Positions 1 through 6,533 of a DNA stretch of 10,481 nt are shown here, in pieces (the first letter of the stretch is position 1; every line of letters begins with the position of its first letter). Origin of the DNA: DATJZH01 sp035499215 (GTDB lineage: Bacteria; Actinomycetota; Actinomycetes; Streptosporangiales; Streptosporangiaceae); the NCBI GenBank assembly GCA_035499215.1, contig DATJZH010000117.1, forward strand, positions 1-10,481, read 5' to 3'. A program made the translations under genes and the position numbers. Under the pieces are notes generated by a model. That model saw only the letters and a program-made list of their open reading frames with translations, searched no databases and had not been told where the DNA came from.

Positions 1-836
1 AGGGTCAGCGTTTCCCGGTCCACTCGGACCGGCCGGTCTTGCAGCGGCCGGACCAGGTCGTCGGCGGCGTCCTGCAGGGCGAACAGGTCACAGCCGTGCT
101 CCCACCCGTCCAGGGTGGCGGCCGCGGCGAATGCTTCCAGCGGGCAGTTCCCTGCGCCGGCGCCGTGGCCGGCGAGCGAGGCATCTATCCGGACAGCGCC
201 TTCCTCGGCCGCGGCCAGAGAGTTGGCCACGGCGAGGGAGAGGTTGTCGTGGGCGTGGATGCCGATCTCGGTGACCGGATCGAGCGTGTCCCGGTAGGCG
301 CGGACTCGGTCGCGCACGCCGCGCGGGGTCAGGTGGCCGCCGGAGTCGGTGATGTAGACGCACTGGGCGCCGTAGGACTCCATGAGCGCGGCCTGGGCGG
401 CGAGGGCGGCCGGCTCGGCCATGTGGCTCATCATGAGGAACCCGGCGGCGTCCATGCCGAGTTCGCGGGCGGTGGCGATGTGCTGGGCAGCGATGTCCGC
501 TTCGGTGCAATGGGTGGCGACCCGGACTGAACGCACGCCGAGGGCGTACGCGCGCTTCAGGTCGCCGATCGTTCCGATGCCTGGCAGCAGCAGGGTGGTG
601 AGCCGGGCCTTGGTGATGACGGCGGCCACGGCCGCGATCCAGTCGGCGTCGGTGTTGCTGCCGGCGCCATAGGTCACGCTCGTGCCGGCTAGTCCGTCGC
701 CGTGCGCCACCTCGATGGCGTCGACCCCGGCCGCGTCGAGCGCCGCAGCGATGGCCGCGGCAAGCTCGGGCGCGAGCCGGTGGCGGGTGGCATGCATGCC
801 ATCACGTAGCGTTACATCCTGGATGTAGAGCCTCAT
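1..836 (-). CDS. mhpE: 4-hydroxy-2-oxovalerate aldolase (MhpE/DmpG type), 3' end outside window
   Basis: Last gene of the operon. It splits 4-hydroxy-2-oxovalerate into pyruvate and acetaldehyde, and in this family it forms a complex with the acylating acetaldehyde dehydrogenase that channels acetaldehyde. The first 278 codons are visible; the family is about 340 residues, so about 60 C-terminal residues lie beyond position 1. Near the N-terminus is the family signature VTLRDGMHATRH (8-19), whose Arg11, Asp12 and His15 match the catalytic Arg, metal-binding Asp and base His known from BphI/DmpG. HAHDN at 194-198 supplies the two metal-binding histidines. AGHGAGAGN at 222-230 is the expected glycine-rich loop. 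The ATG shares one base with the stop of the dehydrogenase gene (TGATG), so translation is probably coupled. The hydratase-dehydrogenase-aldolase order equals mhpD-F-E of Escherichia coli. The homologous DmpG and HsaF serve other meta-cleavage routes, so the family is certain but the parent pathway is inferred. Confidence 0.95.
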   Translation of the reverse strand, partial: MRLYIQDVTLRDGMHATRHRLAPELAAAIAAALDAAGVDAIEVAHGDGLAGTSVTYGAGSNTDADWIAAVAAVITKARLTTLLLPGIGTIGDLKRAYALGVRSVRVATHCTEADIAAQHIATARELGMDAAGFLMMSHMAEPAALAAQAALMESYGAQCVYITDSGGHLTPRGVRDRVRAYRDTLDPVTEIGIHAHDNLSLAVANSLAAAEEGAVRIDASLAGHGAGAGNCPLEAFAAAATLDGWEHGCDLFALQDAADDLVRPLQDRPVRVDRETLT

Positions 837-1756
837 CACGTGGCGAGCCTCTCTCCGGCCCGGACGGCGGCCGAGGTCATGATGTCGAGGTTGCCGGCGT
901 ATGCCGGCAGGTAGTGGCCGGCCCCCTCGACCTCGAGCAGGACGGTGACCCGGTGTGTCACGCCCTCGGCGAGTGTGGCCACGTCGCTGTCGATCCCGGT
1001 GATCTGGACCGGTTGCTTGAGCCGGTAGCCGGGCACGTAGCCCGCCACGTCGGCCACCATCCGGGTGACCGCCTCGGCGATGGCGGAGCGGACAGCCGCG
1101 CCGGGGGCGGCGACTAGGCAGTACACGGTGTCGCGCATGATGAGCGGTGGCTCAGCTGGGTTGAGGACGATGACCGCCTTGCCGCGCCGCGCGCCGCCGA
1201 CGGTCTCGATCGCCCGGGCGGTGGTCTCGGTGAACTCGTCGATGTTGGCCCGGGTCCCGGGCCCTGCCGACCGGGAGGCGATCGACGCGACGATCTCCGC
1301 GTACGCGACCGGGGCGACCGACGCCACCGCGGCCACGATCGGGATCGTGGCCTGGCCGCCGCAGGTCACCATGTTGACCTCGCGCGCATCCCGGTGCGTG
1401 TTGATGTTGACGGCGGGAATGAGGAACGGCCCGAGCGCCGCCGGGGTCAGGTCGACGACACGGACATCATGCGGCGCCAGGACCTTGGCGTTGGCCACGT
1501 GCGCCGGTGCCGAGGTCGCGTCGAACACCACCCCGATCTCGTCGAAGCCGGGCAGGGCCAGGAGTCCCTCGACGCCGTCGGGGGTGGTCGCGACGCCGAG
1601 GCGGGCCGCGCGGGCCAGCCCGTCCGAGGCGGGGTCGATGCCGGCCATCGCGCGCATCCGAAGCGGGCCGCCGCGGCGCATCAGCTTGATCATGAGGTCC
1701 GTGCCGATGTTGCCGGAGCCGATGACCGCCGCGCCAGTGGCCGCCCGGCCGCTCAT
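836..1756 (-). CDS. mhpF: Acetaldehyde dehydrogenase, CoA-acylating (MhpF/DmpF type)
   Basis: It converts acetaldehyde, CoA and NAD+ to acetyl-CoA, the last step of meta-cleavage lower pathways, and works as a complex with the aldolase encoded just downstream. The 306-residue length is normal for the family. The N-terminal Rossmann motif GSGNIGTDL (13-21) binds NAD. Cys132 in NMVTCGGQATIP is the expected catalytic thiol, matching the active-site cysteine of DmpF and BphJ. AVNINTHRDAREVNMVTC is strongly conserved across the family. The start codon overlaps the hydratase stop by 4 bases (ATGA), and the stop overlaps the aldolase start by 1 base. No defect is visible. The enzyme family is not in doubt; the gene name follows the mhp-like context and could equally be hsaG-like. 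Confidence 0.96.
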   Translation of the reverse strand: MSGRAATGAAVIGSGNIGTDLMIKLMRRGGPLRMRAMAGIDPASDGLARAARLGVATTPDGVEGLLALPGFDEIGVVFDATSAPAHVANAKVLAPHDVRVVDLTPAALGPFLIPAVNINTHRDAREVNMVTCGGQATIPIVAAVASVAPVAYAEIVASIASRSAGPGTRANIDEFTETTARAIETVGGARRGKAVIVLNPAEPPLIMRDTVYCLVAAPGAAVRSAIAEAVTRMVADVAGYVPGYRLKQPVQITGIDSDVATLAEGVTHRVTVLLEVEGAGHYLPAYAGNLDIMTSAAVRAGERLAT

Positions 1757-2565
1757 CGCGGGCCTCCGGCGAACACGGCCGTCACCTGGCCGAGTCCGCC
1801 GATTTCGGCTGTGAAGCGGTCACCCGCGGTCACAGGGACCATGGGGCCGAGCGCGCCGGACAGCACGGTCTCGCCGGCGCGGAGCGGCTGGCCGTGCGAC
1901 TGGGCGGTGGCGGCGAGCCAGGCGACTGCGGCAGCGGGGTGGCCGAGGCACGCCGCGCCGGATCCGGCGGACGCCTGCTCGCCGCCACGCCACAGCCGCA
2001 TCGGGCAAGCGGCTAGGTCCAGCGTGGCGGGGGTGTGGCGCTCGGGTCCTAGCGTGAACAGCCCGGAGGAGGCGTTGTCGGCGACGGTATCGACGATGGA
2101 GATGTCCCAGCCGGCGACGCGGCTGTCCACGATCTCCAGCGCAGCGGCGACCGAGCCGGTCGCAGCGAGGACGTCTTCCGGGTCAATGTCTGGCGCGTCC
2201 AGATCACTGGCGAGCACGAAGGCGACCTCCGCCTCTATCCTCGGCTGGAGCAGCCGGCCGGTGTCGATCGGCTGACCTTGCGGACACTGCATCGAGGCCA
2301 GCAGGGTGCCGAAGTCGGGCTGATCGACGCCGAGCTGGGCCTGCACCGCCGGGCTGGTGAGGCCGATCTTGCGGCCGACCACGTGATCCCCGGCCGCGAC
2401 CTGAGCGGCCACCCAGGCGGACTGCACGGCGTAGGCGGTGCCGACGTCGCCCGCGGGCAGCAGTGTGCGCACGGGCGCGCAGGGGTGGCCGCTGGCACGG
2501 GCGGCGTCGAGCCGTTCCAATGCCGCGCCAGCGGACCAGTCCAGGGAGCGTACTGCAGGTGTCAT
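1753..2565 (-). CDS. mhpD: 2-hydroxypenta-2,4-dienoate hydratase (MhpD/DmpE type)
   Basis: It adds water to 2-hydroxypenta-2,4-dienoate, the hydrolase product, giving 4-hydroxy-2-oxovalerate for the aldolase. The 270 residues fit the hydratase/decarboxylase family (fumarylacetoacetate-hydrolase fold). Visible hallmarks are GRKIGLTS (64-71), PDFGTL (83-88), the acidic pair in IEAEVAF (Glu111, Glu113) and Glu144 in LEIVDSR; the three glutamates are the expected divalent-metal ligands. The C-terminal region HPAAAVAWL (209-217) and LSGALGPMVPV is typical. The ATG overlaps the dioxygenase stop by one base (TGATG). 4-Oxalocrotonate decarboxylases share this fold, but no oxalocrotonate-forming dehydrogenase is encoded here and the neighbouring C-C hydrolase makes the hydratase substrate, so hydratase is preferred. 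Confidence 0.93.
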   Translation of the reverse strand: MTPAVRSLDWSAGAALERLDAARASGHPCAPVRTLLPAGDVGTAYAVQSAWVAAQVAAGDHVVGRKIGLTSPAVQAQLGVDQPDFGTLLASMQCPQGQPIDTGRLLQPRIEAEVAFVLASDLDAPDIDPEDVLAATGSVAAALEIVDSRVAGWDISIVDTVADNASSGLFTLGPERHTPATLDLAACPMRLWRGGEQASAGSGAACLGHPAAAVAWLAATAQSHGQPLRAGETVLSGALGPMVPVTAGDRFTAEIGGLGQVTAVFAGGPR

Positions 2566-3497
2566 CAGTCCACCTCAAAGGTCGTGCCGATACCCATGCC
2601 GGTGATCCATTCCGGAACTGGCTGATAGCTCGTCCACACCAGCGGTCGGCCGACCGCGGCGAAGCCGGCGAGCCAGGTGCGGATCTCGTGGCCGCCGCTG
2701 CCGGCCCGTTCCTCCAGCCCCTCGTCGCCGAGATCGGTCACCGGGTCGAGGTCGGCGGTGACCAGCTGCTTGAGGAACCACGAGTCCCACGCGGCGTTGA
2801 CCGGGGCGTCCGGGTTGCCGCCCAGGGCGCGGACCCGCGGCTCGCGGGTGGCGGAGAAGGCCCGCACGTCGCGCCGGCCATGGATCACCGCAGCGCGGCG
2901 CTCGGCCGGGACGGACGCGTCGCGCGGGTCGTTGGACGGCAGCCAGTGTGACAGTCCGCCGCTGGCCAGGATCAGCACCCGCCCGGCATCGGCGGCCTTG
3001 ATCGCGGTACCCAGCGAATGGCCCAGCGCTACGCAGCGTTGCATCGACGGCAGTGGAGGGCCAGCGGTGTTGACTACCAGCGGGACCATCGGCAGCTCGG
3101 CCTCGCCGCGGACCATGTCGTAGCTCTGCACGATGCCATGGTCGACGGTGAGCGCGTAGGACAGCGCGATGTCGAACCCGTCGCGGGCCAGCCTGTCATG
3201 GATCGACCAGCCGAGGGCGGACGCCACCGGCAGCGGGCCGGAGCGGGTGCTGAAGTCCCCGAACGCCTCGGCCTCCCCGACGCCGAGTACGAACGGCGGC
3301 ATCACGTCATAGAAGTTCGCGTGGAAGTGGTCGGGTCCGATGACCACGAGCGTGTCGAGACCCAGCCCGGCGACTGCCGCGGAGACCCGGGCGGCGTCCG
3401 CGAGGAACCGGCCGCCCGGCGCGGTAGCGTCCGGTGGTGGCAGCATCGTGGCGAACGGTGAGTGCGAGATGCCGACCATGCCGAGGATCTCGCTCAT
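2565..3497 (-). CDS. mhpB: Class III extradiol ring-cleavage dioxygenase, MhpB-like
   Basis: Iron(II) dioxygenase of the LigB superfamily that opens a catechol next to its hydroxyls. The closest recognisable relative is 2,3-dihydroxyphenylpropionate 1,2-dioxygenase MhpB. Residues shared with MhpB include SHSP (11-14, His12), PDH (55-57), FYDVMPPF (62-69), VDHG (118-121) and SGGLSH (179-184), followed by HEIRTWLAGFAA and PVPEWITG near the end. His120 and His184 match the two histidines known to matter in the E. coli enzyme. The length of 310 residues is normal. The reading frame runs far upstream, but the ATG at 3497 starts exactly where the family begins and forms an ATGA overlap with the hydrolase stop. 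The true substrate may be another catechol with a short acidic side chain; the dioxygenase assignment itself is firm. Confidence 0.93.
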   Translation of the reverse strand: MSEILGMVGISHSPFATMLPPPDATAPGGRFLADAARVSAAVAGLGLDTLVVIGPDHFHANFYDVMPPFVLGVGEAEAFGDFSTRSGPLPVASALGWSIHDRLARDGFDIALSYALTVDHGIVQSYDMVRGEAELPMVPLVVNTAGPPLPSMQRCVALGHSLGTAIKAADAGRVLILASGGLSHWLPSNDPRDASVPAERRAAVIHGRRDVRAFSATREPRVRALGGNPDAPVNAAWDSWFLKQLVTADLDPVTDLGDEGLEERAGSGGHEIRTWLAGFAAVGRPLVWTSYQPVPEWITGMGIGTTFEVD

Positions 3498-4381
3498 GAT
3501 GCCGCTTCCCCGACCGTGCCACCCAGCAGGAAGTCGCGGTGAACCCCCAGGTATTCGTCGCGTTTCTCCCACTGCGGCCAATGGCCGGCGTCCGCGATGG
3601 TGTACAGGCGGCCGTCGGGCAGCCACTCCAGCAGCATCGCTGCCTCGTCCAGCCCGCCGGTCGGGTCGTGGTCGGTCCACAGCAGCAGCGTCGGCGCGTC
3701 GATCTTGCCGACCCAGCCCGGATCCCACGCGAAGTCCTTGCGGACCGCGGGCTCCTGCAGCACGAGCGTGTTGCCGATCGCACGCAGGAACCCCGGCCGG
3801 CTGTAGACGGCCCGGCGGAGGGTAACCAGCTCGTCGGTGACCATCTCGGTGTGGTGAAACAGGAACTCGACCCGGCGGCGCACGGTCGCGTCGCTCGGGT
3901 CGCGGACCGCGGCCAGCGTGCTCTCCCGCAGCCGCGCCATGACCTCGGGCTTGTTGGCGATGTTGCCCGGGGTGTTGAGCACGAGACGGCCGACGCGGCC
4001 GGGCTGGTGGGCGCCAGCCCACGCGGCGACCCAGCCGCCCAGCGACTCGCCGGACAGGTGCGCGGTGCCGATGTCGAGCGCGTCCATCAGCCCGATCAGG
4101 TGATCGCAGAGCACGTCGATGGTGTAAGGCCGGTCCGGCAGGTCGGACCAGCCGTGGCCCACCATGTCGTAGGCGGTCACCCGGAAATCGGCAGCCAGGC
4201 CGGCGATGTCGCGGGCGTAGGCCTCCAGGTGGCCGCCGGTGCCGTGCAGGAGCATCAGGTCCGGGCCCGATCCTGCGCGCAGCACGCGGGTGCGCACACC
4301 GCCCACGTCGACGTGACGCAGCTCGTGGTCGGTGTCGGCTAGCTCGCCCCAGATGCTGATGTGCTCGGGCAGGTCACTCAT
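3494..4381 (-). CDS. mhpC: Alpha/beta hydrolase, meta-cleavage product (C-C) hydrolase, MhpC-like
   Basis: Expected to hydrolyse the ring-fission product of the adjacent dioxygenase to 2-hydroxypenta-2,4-dienoate plus the side-chain acid (succinate if the substrate derives from dihydroxyphenylpropionate). The 295 residues form one alpha/beta-hydrolase domain: oxyanion motif LLHGTGG (44-50), YDMVGHGWSD (71-80), nucleophile elbow GESLGG with Ser113, the acid in TDHDPTGG (Asp239 likely), and His267 in DAGHWPQWE. These match MhpC, BphD and HsaD. The ATG at 4381 is preferred over upstream in-frame starts because it overlaps the preceding stop by four bases and leaves a normal N-terminus. Substrate range cannot be read from the sequence; position between cupin and dioxygenase genes makes the C-C hydrolase role very likely. 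Confidence 0.9.
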   Translation of the reverse strand: MSDLPEHISIWGELADTDHELRHVDVGGVRTRVLRAGSGPDLMLLHGTGGHLEAYARDIAGLAADFRVTAYDMVGHGWSDLPDRPYTIDVLCDHLIGLMDALDIGTAHLSGESLGGWVAAWAGAHQPGRVGRLVLNTPGNIANKPEVMARLRESTLAAVRDPSDATVRRRVEFLFHHTEMVTDELVTLRRAVYSRPGFLRAIGNTLVLQEPAVRKDFAWDPGWVGKIDAPTLLLWTDHDPTGGLDEAAMLLEWLPDGRLYTIADAGHWPQWEKRDEYLGVHRDFLLGGTVGEAAS

Positions 4382-4881
4382 GACTGGTCCTCCGGGAATC
4401 GGGCGCGCGCTTCGGCGAGGGTGCACAGGCCGGCGCTTTGCCGGCGGGCGATGCCGAGCGCCTGCAGCAGGCGGGAGTTCTCGATGGTGAGGAACTCGGC
4501 CGGTTCGCCGGCCGAGTCGTTGTAGTGCCGGTGCCAGGTCCACGGTGGCGTGTAGATGAAGTCGCCGGACGCCCAGCCGTGCGTGCCGTCCTCGATGTCG
4601 CTGTGCCCGCGGCCGGAGATCACGTAGTGGACTGTCTCGTGGTAGTGGCGTTGCATGTCCGAGCTCTGGCCGGCCGGAATCGTCTGCCGGAACAGCTCGA
4701 ACGTGACGGCAGGGAGCCGCCCGGCGACCGCCAGCGTGGCCGGGTTGTGGACTTCCCCGGCCGGCACCGTCTCCAGTTCGGCGGCGTGCACCACCATCGG
4801 GCGGGCGGTGCCCGGGCGGACCGAGGCGCTGATCGCGCCGAGGAAGTCGGCCATGCTGAAGCCTTCGCCAGACAGTCCCAT
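4378..4881 (-). CDS. Single-domain cupin, gentisate-dioxygenase-like
   Basis: A 167-residue protein with one cupin barrel. Cupin motif 1 is RHYHETVHYVISGRG (78-92), with His79 and His81 as likely metal ligands. The usual Glu position holds His85, a feature reminiscent of gentisate and 1-hydroxy-2-naphthoate dioxygenases. Cupin motif 2 reads GDFIYTPPWTWHRHYN (106-121), with His117 as third ligand; TPPWTWH is typical of gentisate-type dioxygenases. Those enzymes are usually bicupins of 330-380 residues, so this is half length. Start and stop overlap both neighbours (TGATG upstream, ATGA downstream), so it is co-translated with pathway enzymes. It could be a small metal-dependent oxygenase or isomerase acting on a pathway intermediate, or a non-catalytic accessory protein. 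No specific reaction can be assigned. Confidence 0.8.
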   Translation of the reverse strand: MGLSGEGFSMADFLGAISASVRPGTARPMVVHAAELETVPAGEVHNPATLAVAGRLPAVTFELFRQTIPAGQSSDMQRHYHETVHYVISGRGHSDIEDGTHGWASGDFIYTPPWTWHRHYNDSAGEPAEFLTIENSRLLQALGIARRQSAGLCTLAEARARFPEDQS

Positions 4882-5651
4882 CAGAAGGTCTCCGTCCTTC
4901 CTCCGTCGACCGTGAGCACGGTCCCATTGACGTAGCCGGCCTCGGGCGACGCTAGGAACGCGGCGGCGGCGGCGATCTCGTCCGGGGTGCCGGGACGGCC
5001 GGCCGGGACCTCCGCCGTGTCGGCCGCGTCCACCTCGGCGAGCGGCCGGCCGTCCCGCGCCGCCCGGGCGGCCAGCACGTCCCGGCGGCGCTGGGTGCCG
5101 GTGGCGCCGGGCGCGATGCAGTTGACGGTGACCCCGTCGGCGGCGTGCTCCCGGGACAGCAGTTTGGCGGCGGCGGTGACCCCAGCGCGCAGCACCACCG
5201 AGACCGCCAGGTCCGGCTGGGGCTGGCGTACCGCGGCGGAGGTCACGAACACCAGCCGGCCGAAGCCGCGGGATGCCATGCCCGGCAGCGCGAGCCGGGC
5301 CAGCCGCAGCGGCCCGAGCAGCAGCAGCTCGGCGCTGGCCCGCCAGGTGTCGTCGGTGATGTCGAGGATCCGGCCGGGCGGGGGGCCGCCGGCGTTGAAG
5401 ATCAGCACGTCCGGCGGGTCGTACCTGGCGGTCATCGCGTCCATCGCGGCGGCCGCATCCGGCGCTGCTATGTCGCTGGTCAGCGTGCCGACCGCCGTCC
5501 CCGTCCGCTCCTGCAGCCGCGCCGCCGCCTTCTCCAGCGGCCCGGGATGCCGGCCGGTGATGACGACGCGGTACGTCAGCGCGAGGCGCGCGGCGATCGC
5601 GAAGCCGATGCCGGTGGCGCCGCCGCCGATCAGTGCGGTCCGTACGGTGAT
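4881..5651 (-). CDS. SDR-family oxidoreductase without the canonical Tyr-Lys pair; non-canonical start suspected
   Basis: First gene of the operon. From the proposed start it has 256 residues, normal for a classical SDR. It shows the nucleotide-binding motif GGGATGIG (9-16), NAGG (86-89), PG at the end of strand 6 (IAPGATGT) and the C-terminal VNGTVLTVDGG. The catalytic centre is unusual: Ser138 is present, but the YxxxK motif reads SVVLR (Ser151, Arg155). A subgroup of SDRs with NAGGPPPG also lacks this pair. Start choice is difficult. The only ATG, GTG or TTG in frame is TTG at 5723, which adds 24 residues not expected for the family and falls in the predicted -35 box. An ATC at 5651-5649 lies 6 bases after GGGAG and gives an SDR-like N-terminus (ITVRTALIGGG), so an AUC start is proposed. 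The role may be oxidation or reduction of an upstream substrate. Confidence 0.85.
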   Translation of the reverse strand: MTVRTALIGGGATGIGFAIAARLALTYRVVITGRHPGPLEKAAARLQERTGTAVGTLTSDIAAPDAAAAMDAMTARYDPPDVLIFNAGGPPPGRILDITDDTWRASAELLLLGPLRLARLALPGMASRGFGRLVFVTSAAVRQPQPDLAVSVVLRAGVTAAAKLLSREHAADGVTVNCIAPGATGTQRRRDVLAARAARDGRPLAEVDAADTAEVPAGRPGTPDEIAAAAAFLASPEAGYVNGTVLTVDGGRTETF

Positions 5652-5657
5652 GGCCGT

Positions 5658-5662
5658 CTCCC
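5658..5662 (-). promoter_or_regulatory. Ribosome binding site deciding the SDR start
   Basis: On the minus strand these bases read GGGAG and are followed by six bases and then ATC (5651-5649) in frame with the SDR. This is near-ideal Shine-Dalgarno sequence and spacing. No comparably good site precedes the TTG at 5723. Confidence 0.5.
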
Positions 5663-5692
5663 AGGGACTCGTGCCCGACGTGGTGATGGGTT

Positions 5693-5698
5693 TAGCCT
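5693..5698 (+). promoter_or_regulatory. Predicted -10 box of the IclR gene
   Basis: Plus-strand TAGCCT fits TAnnnT. It lies on the same bases, shifted by one, as the minus-strand CAGGCT used for the operon promoter, so the two -10 elements would overlap back to back. Transcription would start near 5704-5706, 20 or more bases before the GTG start codons. No clear plus-strand -35 box was found. Confidence 0.35.
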
Positions 5699-5723
5699 GA
5701 CCGGTATGGCGCGGCGGAACCAA
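5693..5723 (-). promoter_or_regulatory. Predicted promoter of the catabolic operon (-35 and -10)
   Basis: Minus strand: TTGGTT at 5723-5718, an 18-base spacer, then CAGGCT at 5699-5694, close to the actinobacterial TAnnnT-type -10. Transcription would begin near 5687, leaving a leader of about 36 bases with the GGGAG site before the proposed SDR start. The palindrome at 5730-5746 lies 6 bases upstream of the -35 box, a position suited to an activator. Assigned by eye; no transcript data. Confidence 0.45.
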
Positions 5724-5725
5724 CG

Positions 5726-6520
5726 GTGAGTCCCACTCAGCGGGACACCGTGTCAGCCAAGGGCGAGCTGCCCGACAGCGGGCTGGACCGGGCGGCGGCG
5801 ATCTTGGCTGCGTTCGACGCCACCCACCGCGAGCTCACGCTGGCCGCCCTAGTCGCGCGGTGCGGGCTGCCCCGCTCGACCGCGCACCGGACCGCGGGCC
5901 GGATGATCCGGCTCGGGTGGCTGGAAAAGCCCGGTGGCCGGTACCGCATCGGCAACCGCCTATTCGAGATCGCCAGCCTGGCGCCGATCCGGCTGGAGCT
6001 GCGTGAGGCGGCGCTGCCGTTTCTGCAGGACCTGCACCAGGCCACGAAGATCACCGTGCAGCTAGGCGTGCTGGACATCACGCAGGTCCTGGTGGTGGAG
6101 AAGATCACCGGGCACCGGCCCATGCCGATGCTGTCGCAAACCGGGGGAATGATCCCGGCGTACTGCTCGGCGCTGGGCCGCGCGATCCTCGCCTACTCAC
6201 AGCCGGAGGTCATCGATGCGGCGCTGGCCGGCCCGCTGCCGGCCCGCACCCCGCGCACGCTGACCAGCCCGGTGGCCATCATGCGGGAGCTGACCGCGGT
6301 ACCCGAGCGCGGCTGGGCGATCGATCGCGAGGAGGGCAACATAGGCGTGAGCTGCGTCGCTGCGCCCATCTTCGGCCCGCTCGGCGACGTCGCCGCGGCG
6401 CTGTCGGTCACCGGCCCCAGCCAGCTGGTACGGGCCGACCGCATCGGGCCTGCGGTGCGGATGGCGGCCGCCGCGGCGTCCCGCGCCTACACCAGCCGGC
6501 CCCGATCCCAGTCCCGCTGA
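5726..6520 (+). CDS. IclR-family transcriptional regulator
   Basis: Likely pathway-specific regulator of the two flanking transcription units. 264 residues from GTG 5726: an N-terminal winged helix-turn-helix (LDRAAAILAAFD at 20-31, then a recognition helix in GLPRSTAHRTAGRMIRLGWL, 47-66, and wing GGRYRIG), followed by the IclR effector domain with YCSALGRAILAY (146-157), GWAIDREEG (196-204) and VSCVAAPIFGPLG (208-220). MhpR and PcaR-type aromatic-catabolism regulators belong to this family, usually as ligand-dependent activators. A second GTG at 5750, preceded by GCGGGAC, is also a good start; it would place the whole 5730-5746 palindrome in the leader and leave 256 residues. The gene is divergent from the catabolic operon. 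A 17-base palindrome overlaps or precedes its start and another spans its stop. Its effector is unknown, probably a pathway intermediate. Confidence 0.93.
   Translation: MSPTQRDTVSAKGELPDSGLDRAAAILAAFDATHRELTLAALVARCGLPRSTAHRTAGRMIRLGWLEKPGGRYRIGNRLFEIASLAPIRLELREAALPFLQDLHQATKITVQLGVLDITQVLVVEKITGHRPMPMLSQTGGMIPAYCSALGRAILAYSQPEVIDAALAGPLPARTPRTLTSPVAIMRELTAVPERGWAIDREEGNIGVSCVAAPIFGPLGDVAAALSVTGPSQLVRADRIGPAVRMAAAAASRAYTSRPRSQSR
5730..5746. promoter_or_regulatory. Operator palindrome, copy 1 (operon side)
   Basis: Read on the minus strand it is GTCCCGCTGAGTGGGAC: two 8-base arms around a central G with one mismatched pair. It differs from the copy at 6511-6527 at one base of 17 when both are read towards their outward promoter. 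It ends 6 bases before the -35 box TTGGTT of the catabolic operon and lies about 25-40 bases downstream of the predicted IclR transcription start. That layout fits activation of the operon and autorepression. Probable binding site of the adjacent IclR protein. Confidence 0.65.
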
Positions 6521-6527
6521 GCGGGAC
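6511..6527. promoter_or_regulatory. Operator palindrome, copy 2 (cupin-FMO side)
   Basis: GTCCCGCTGAGCGGGAC is a perfect palindrome with 8-base arms around a single G, and the IclR stop codon TGA lies at its centre (6518-6520). A TTG-type box (TTGCGT, 6534-6539) starts after a 6-base gap, the same spacing as copy 1. It might also fold as a terminator-like hairpin for the IclR transcript, but no T-run follows. The near-identity to copy 1 favours an operator. Confidence 0.65.
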
Positions 6528-6533
6528 GGATTG

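Noticed and set aside
39..530. Long plus-strand open frames opposite the operon (also 382-672, 1065-1814, 1394-2275, 3539-4342, 4987-5700)
   Set aside because: They lie antisense to genes with clear family motifs, are rich in Arg, Gly, Ala and Pro, and show no recognisable domain. They are shadows of high G+C coding sequence.
3498..4022. Upstream extension of the dioxygenase frame (175 extra codons)
   Set aside because: It overlaps the hydrolase gene completely, is Arg- and Pro-rich, and the family begins at the ATG at 3497. The same reasoning removes the extension of the hydrolase from 4381 to 4927.
5706..5729. Seven-codon plus-strand frame MARRNQR whose stop overlaps the GTG at 5726
   Set aside because: It sits just after the predicted IclR -10 box and could be a leaderless coupling peptide, but it is so short that chance explains it and nothing else supports it.
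6511..6527. Palindrome as a terminator of the IclR gene
   Set aside because: No T-run follows, and a nearly identical palindrome lies at the start of the gene with the same spacing to a promoter, so operator is the better reading.
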